A stretch of 64,000 nt of DNA from positions 348,951 to 412,950 of the forward strand of contig JADCRB010000096.1 in NCBI GenBank assembly GCA_021464245.1, written 5' to 3'. The notes under the pieces are model-generated. The model saw only the letters and a program-made list of their open reading frames with translations. It was not told where the DNA came from and searched no databases. Positions 59,262 to 64,000 of the stretch are shown in pieces (position 1 is the stretch's first letter; each line of letters starts with the position of its first letter). The DNA is from Carallia brachiata. Taxonomy: Eukaryota; Streptophyta; Magnoliopsida; Malpighiales; Rhizophoraceae. Position numbers and translations under genes: made by a program.

Positions 59262-59349
59262 CAACGGAGGGTTTGAGTCTGAAACTCAGCATCAGTCTCA
59301 ACCGATCTTCACCACATACCAAGACCTTTGCTCCTCTGCCACAAGAAAG

Positions 59350-60138
59350 ATGGAACCAGTTGCAGAACCTCAAGACAAGGGAGAAGAAAGGTCACCCCGC
59401 ACAAGGTGGCAACCGACCATGGCACAACTGCAAATTTTGGAGGAAGTCTTCCACAACAATGGAGGTATTATTCCTAATGCATCTCAAATTTACCAACTTG
59501 TCTCACGATTGCGCCCGCTCGGGGCAATCGAAGGAAAAATTGTGTTTTATTGGTTCCAGAATCGGAGAAGCAGGAAGAAACCAGCACTGAGAACTACTTT
59601 TTCCAAAGAACAGTCTGTCGTTCCGATAGTAAATCCCACTGGTACATCTTCGCCCTCAAATGAAGCAGGTCCAAGTTCTTCCACTGCAATGGTCTCTCCA
59701 CGGTATGTTCATCAAAGTCGTAGCTCATGGGAGTATGCATGCTAGTCCTGGTGGTCTTACGGAGTCAGCCAAGGGTTCATCCCTCCTAGATACTTAAGTC
59801 TAGGAGGAATTTTTCTAGCAGAAAAGAGTTATTCCGGCGAAACTTTGCATCTCTTTCCAGAATATTCCAGCAGCATCAACCAACTGGAAAGCGACGTCGA
59901 CGTCGACGTCAACATCATCAGCCCACCAGACGAGGTCGAGCTTGACTTGGAGTTGCACCTCGAGCCCCGCTATGACGGCCGACAAGATAAGGTGCAACGA
60001 CTTTGGCAGCACACGGCAACGACTTCTGCAGCACACGGTAACGACTTTCGTGACACGCGTCAGCCGCTGCCTCTTTTGTCTTTTATGCTGGAAAGGGACG
60101 TGGATGGCCCTACTCGATTCTGCGTACCTTGTTTTTGA
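59350..60138 (+). pseudogene. Captured WUSCHEL-type homeobox gene, element 2 (one stop)
   Basis: One frame of 262 codons from ATG 59350 to TGA near 60138, interrupted by a single TAG (59743-59745) where element 1 has TGG. The homeodomain (about residues 19-83) has no stop; helix 3 reads I-V-F-Y-W-F-Q-N-R-R, with Ile where element 1 and WOX proteins have Asn. After the stop come E-T-L-H-L-F-P (WUS-box with His for Pro) and L-D-L-E-L-H-L (EAR-like), then an Arg/Gln-rich tail absent from element 1. The first 131 codons alone would give a truncated protein with a complete homeodomain but neither repression motif. Known WUS proteins act as nuclear stem-cell regulators; activity of this copy is unknown. 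Confidence 0.85.
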
Positions 60139-60237
60139 CTTTTCAAAAAAAAAAAAAATCTTTATCGTATGTATATATATCTTGCATTCTCGAGTTGTAA
60201 TACTCACCCATCAGCTCTTCTTTCTCAAAAGAAAATA

Positions 60238-60657
60238 GCTAGTCTCTGCACTTGTCTCAGGAAGTTCTTCGATCAAGAAGTTGGAGACGCACGAGTTAAG
60301 AAAAGAAGGAGTAGTCTTCCTCGAGGGATCCCTAAAAGCCCTCGAAACTCAGTCTCCAACGCCATCGGTGTCATGGAGTTCCAACTATTCTCCTTAGATC
60401 ACATCTACCACAGAGGGATGAGAAGCTACAATCATCCTAATCTTCCTTTAGATGCGGCGACATACAGAGAAGTTCCAACTACTCTCCTTACGTCGAAGCA
60501 GACTTGGGAATCATCACTACAGTCAGTCTCTCTGTGTGCCGGTCTTGAAGTTCCGAGGTGCTGGGCCTTCCTCTTGGGGAGGCTCAAGTTCTTTACCTAC
60601 CGGATCATCCTCACCAGAGCTTTGAAACTTCAAAGAACCTTTGCCAGCCTTTACTAG
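60238..60657 (+). pseudogene. Unrecognised frame between captured gene and 3' LTR, element 2
   Basis: Same frame as 28279-28731, about 139 codons, with ATA in place of the ATG. The basic patch (V-K-K-R-R-S-S-L-P) and C-A-G-L-E-V-P-R-C-W are kept. It includes a 24-base stretch (near 60331-60356) missing from element 1. No domain recognised. Confidence 0.35.
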
Positions 60658-60897
60658 TTATGGAAGCTCAAATGCACCTGAAGTTAGAATGTCAATTTTT
60701 ATATTGGCTGGGCTGCTAACTTTCTCAAGATCATATCGGTTTCCATTGTGATCCAACAACAGTTGGGTTAGTCGGAGATAGAAGATTTCAACATTCAATG
60801 TTCGACAGGACATCTTAAGTTTCAAACTGGACTTCAAGACTCGGTGCGGATCACGTCTGTAAAGTTCTTTCTTACTGACCCTTGAAGTGGGGGCATT

Positions 60898-61695
60898 TGT
60901 AAATAAATAAAAAAAAAAGTCAAAATTGGCGTTGCCGACTTTGAAGTCGGCAACGCCAACCAAGGAAAAAAAATTAATTAAAAGATTCATTTCCCATGTG
61001 ATGTTCACATGGGAAAGGAACCCTATAAATAAGCCTCTGCCCCTCAGTTCAAAAGATATTCAGCAAATCTGTAAATAGAAAAATTCATAAAATTTGAGAG
61101 AAAAAGAAAATTTTGAAAATCTCTAAAGAAAATTTCTTCTTTTCTTACGTGTTTTTACTCTGCAGTGTACTCTCCTAACTCCTTTTTGAGAGATATTTTA
61201 GGGGTAAGGCCCAAAAAATTTGTTGTTTCCATTTCCAAAGTTATTTTTAGATTTATATTCTTCGATCGCCCTAGATCTGAATTTATGAGAATATAGATCT
61301 GAAAATATCAAATTACTACAAATCCGACTGGGATTAAGTCTCATACGGCCCTCAGCAAAATTCAGGCAGTTCATCCGAGAAAAAGTCTCTTCGACCCTCG
61401 GTGAAATTAAGCCAGATCGGCTCAGATCAGGTCTCTGCGGTTCTTAACCGTAGTCAAAATGTCCAAATCAGATCCAGTTTCAGTCTATCTAGTTCAAGAA
61501 AAAGCTGTGGAAATTATTTATGTCAAGTTCAAACTCGTGCAGCCCTTGACGGAGTCAAAAAAAAAAGAATACTAATCGGAGGATTTACGGAGATCGACCC
61601 CACGTAAATTTTCTTTTATTTTACAATTTTTATTTGTAATTTTTTTTTTATATTTTCGAATTTAATTGTTTTAAACTCGAAATTTATGCGTTACA
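60898..61695 (+). repeat. 3' LTR of element 2 (hairpin-type U3)
   Basis: 798 bp, TGTAAAT to TTACA. R and U5 match the other LTRs, but U3 lacks the 'gtcgacttattc' repeats. Instead it has a perfect hairpin at 60926-60959 (16-bp stem TTGGCGTTGCCGACTT, loop TG) and a second at 60990-61016 (12-bp stem TTTCCCATGTGA, loop TGT), just before the TATA segment 'ccctataaataagcc' (61021). Confidence 0.88.
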
Positions 61696-61839
61696 CCCTC
61701 AAAACTTTGATCATCATCCTCCAAACTGCCAAAACAATCGTATCCGAACAACATAAAATCATAACTACTAAAACTGGAAGGATCAAATTTAGTTGGGTTG
61801 CCAAAACTGTAAAACCGATTGCTACTGGAATTGATTTGC
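61696..61839 (-). pseudogene. Possible exon fragment cut by the element 2 3' LTR
   Basis: On the minus strand this stretch has an AG acceptor just upstream (61840-61841) and is open in two frames up to the LTR. One frame is rich in Ser, Phe, Asp and Gly (S-S-F-S-S-Y-D-F, L-E-D-D-D-Q-S-F-E-G) and looks protein-like. The frame that would join the candidate exon at 62239-62347 is hydrophobic instead. No family recognised; weak evidence. Confidence 0.25.
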
Positions 61840-62238
61840 CTATTTAATATTTATGTATATAAAGTATACATAAATGCACATATATATATATATATATTAT
61901 ATATACACATTAACAAAAATTTATGGTACATGAAGACTAAAAAAATGTATGACAAGATGTATAAACGTGTGAACGATTGCACTCAATATAAGATATTGGC
62001 CATGAGTGGATTAAATTATTTTTTCGGTAAAAGTGTGTGTCAAACTTCTAAACTTCACATTAATAGAATGTGAAATTGGCTAATATACTATAAAGCTTAA
62101 CTTAATGCTGCTAAATGGCCCAAGCCGATTTGCTTTGGCATAACGCACAATAAATAATTAGAATAGTCGGACTCTTAATACTACTAACTAGTGTTCAAAT
62201 CTTAGCACGACAAAAAAAATGAAAGATTGACTAATTAC

Positions 62239-62347
62239 CTGCTGTGACTGTAGATCCTTCTTTTGAAAAATCGCAAGTTGCAAATTGGACCAGTAAAATC
62301 ATGAAAATCGCAAAAACAAATGGCCGAAACAGCCCTCCTTCGCGCAT
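62239..62347 (-). CDS. Possible first exon with signal peptide
   Basis: ATG (62345-62347) opens 36 codons with a good hydrophobic core (F-V-F-A-I-F-M-I-L-L-V-Q-F-A) and then T-C-D-F-S-K-E-G, followed by the donor CAG|GTAATT. A TATATA lies only 30 bp upstream (62374-62380), too close for a usual 5' leader. It may be exon 1 of a secreted protein, or chance. Confidence 0.25.
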
Positions 62348-62399
62348 ATGTTTGTAACTGTACAATTTCTAGCGTATATATTGGTCGCCTCTCACCTAA

Positions 62400-63700
62400 C
62401 TCAAATGCCTATGAAAAAAAAGGAAAATACTTGGCGGTTTCAGTTGGATAATTTTAAATTAGTAATATAATAATATAAAAAAATTAATAAATTAATAAAT
62501 ATTATTAAATTATATTATATAATTATTTTAAAATTATTTAAATAAAATTATATAGTGTTGCTTATATAAAAATGCTTACCAAATCAACTGGAAAAACGCA
62601 CAAAAAAACGATGCCTGCTCCGCTTCATAGGACAATTTGTGATGTGAATGGCCCACCTTATATAACAGCCCATCCCCAGAAATCTGTGGGCCGGTTGCCT
62701 CCACGAGCCAGAATTCCCTGTTTTTTAATTAAAATATCCCCTCCAAATTTCCTAAAGGTTAACCAAAAAAAGAAAAAGATTCCCAAAGGTACACGAAATA
62801 AATAAAAAAAAGCAAATTTAATAATAATTCATTATCACAATTAACGATCCTCTTATAAACGTGGGTTCAACGTTATAGTATAATTAATATAGATCGAATC
62901 ATGGTATATATTAAATTTATCGCGTTCTAAAAATTAAGCGCTCACTTGTGACATTGATATCTGAATTGGGACATCAATGTCCGTACAATTAGGCCACTAG
63001 ATTAGCCGGCCTAAAATTACTGGAAGCTCACACTTGTTAGTCGTGTCAATAAAATAAGTAAAGAAAAAGGTGACCACGTCCACGTAGAAATGTCTTTGAT
63101 TGTAATTTGGGAGATTGTCGGTCCCATGCACACACAATTATTCCGCCCACCGGGGGGGTGGGGGAGGGAATCAAATCACATTTTATTTAAGGGCCTTTGA
63201 TCACTCTTTTTGCGTTTAGAATAACCATAATTATTATTAAAAATGGCTAACACAAAGACATTATTGATCCCATGTGAGGAACATTTGGTGTATATGGTGT
63301 ATAGGGGAACAGCTAGAGGATTCAATTAGAATAATCTTTGTAATTAATTTTGCAACAAGACCACCCAAAACCAAGCTCTAACAACTAATGGTTAGCAGAA
63401 TTAATTTGTATTATAAAGTCATAAGTTCACATTTTTGATAAAGCATTTATTAAAATTAAATGTATGCATAATTTATAAAATATCGGTTAACAGATTTCAT
63501 TTATATTATAAAATCATGAATTTAAATTCTTATTAATACGGTGAAAAAAAAGTATGCATAATTCTAAAGTATTTTAGTGAGTGATCAGTAAAATTGGTTA
63601 AAATTATAGAATTTATTTTTTAATAAATTTAATGTAGATAATAAAATTCATTTTACAAGTATATCAGTGCAATCCTCCCCAAAGTATTGCCCTTGCTTTT

Positions 63701-63731
<31 letters not shown>

Positions 63732-64000
63732 AGCTCTATTTAAATGGATCCAATCTTGGGGTCGACACTTAATAGGTCATTTTCTTGATTTTAATACGTC
63801 ATTTTCTATTTAATTGGTCATTTTCTGCCGGCCATTGCAGTTGCATTCTTTGACCAATTCACAAGGCAATTAAAAACAAGTGTCAGATTGGGACCCTGCC
63901 CTTTATTAGGGTTGTTCGTAAATCAAGCAAAGCCATTATTATATCTATTATTATTTTAGAGAAAGCAGGGTCCTTATTTGCTTTTAATGCATTGGCACTA
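62400..64000. other. AT-rich intergenic end of the window
   Basis: No gene seen. Contains a G-rich run (63152-63168), a poly-T tract (63703-63728), and two related segments (63390-63440 and 63480-63530, 'ttatattataaaatcat') that look like copies of one short repeat. Confidence 0.5.

Larger units (their letters stand above)
52604..61695 (+). mobile_element. Tat-lineage Ty3/gypsy element 2 (internally deleted, mismatched LTRs)
   Basis: Same order as element 1 with gag, protease, pol remnants, integrase, spacer, captured WUS-type gene and second frame. Large internal deletions lie at 55777 (beside a single N), near 56718 and near 57068, the last removing the reverse transcriptase core with its Y-V-D-D. 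The 5' LTR (52604-53454) has the repeat-type U3 and the 3' LTR (60898-61695) a hairpin-type U3. Flanking bases TCTAT and CCCTC do not match. It is most simply a recombinant of two elements. Confidence 0.88.

Overview
This is a window of AT-rich eudicot plant nuclear DNA. The evidence is two-exon germin-like protein (GLP) genes with plant GT-AG introns, Tat-lineage Ty3/gypsy and Ty1/copia LTR retrotransposons, an L1-type LINE tail, MITE-like foldbacks and AT microsatellites. The species cannot be named from the sequence. The host genes are a local cluster of subfamily-1-like GLPs, which are apoplastic cupin proteins. Two copies are intact (A, 7579-8560; D, 40076-41087). Four are damaged: B (14458-15694), C (31392-33377, the only one on the plus strand), E (43697-44842) and F (49964-51247). 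An orphan first exon (10193-10313) and a 3' tail (6645-6752) are further relics. The flanks are duplicated with the genes, so the locus grew by serial segmental duplication: A with D, B with the orphan exon, E with F, and a GLP 3' flank present three times.

Layout. 1-3678: 3' part of a decayed Tat element (copy 0). 3679-7578: duplicated GLP 3' flanks carrying small insertions. 7579-17200: GLP A, orphan exon, MITE-like repeats, GLP B. 19304-29824: full-length Tat element 1 with 5-bp target duplication AATGT. 31392-33377: GLP C. 34355-39779: a minus-strand Ty1/copia element. 40076-52500: GLPs D, E and F, with a LINE fragment at 46288-47990. 52604-61695: Tat element 2, whose two LTRs are of different types. 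61696-64000: possible exons of another gene, then AT-rich DNA.

The most unusual content is in the Tat elements. All three copies carry, between the integrase gene and the 3' LTR and in sense orientation, a captured WUSCHEL-type homeobox gene: a WOX homeodomain, a WUS-box (T-L-P-L-F-P in element 1) and a C-terminal EAR-like L-x-L-x-L motif. Elements 1 and 2 have a TATA box about 95 bp upstream of its ATG. In copy 0 the same place holds an array of 14 degenerate repeats, each with a TATA-like core. A second conserved but unrecognised reading frame lies between the homeobox gene and the 3' LTR. All copies now carry stops or frameshifts, so activity today is not claimed. The shared layout shows that the captured gene travelled with the family before its LTR types diverged.
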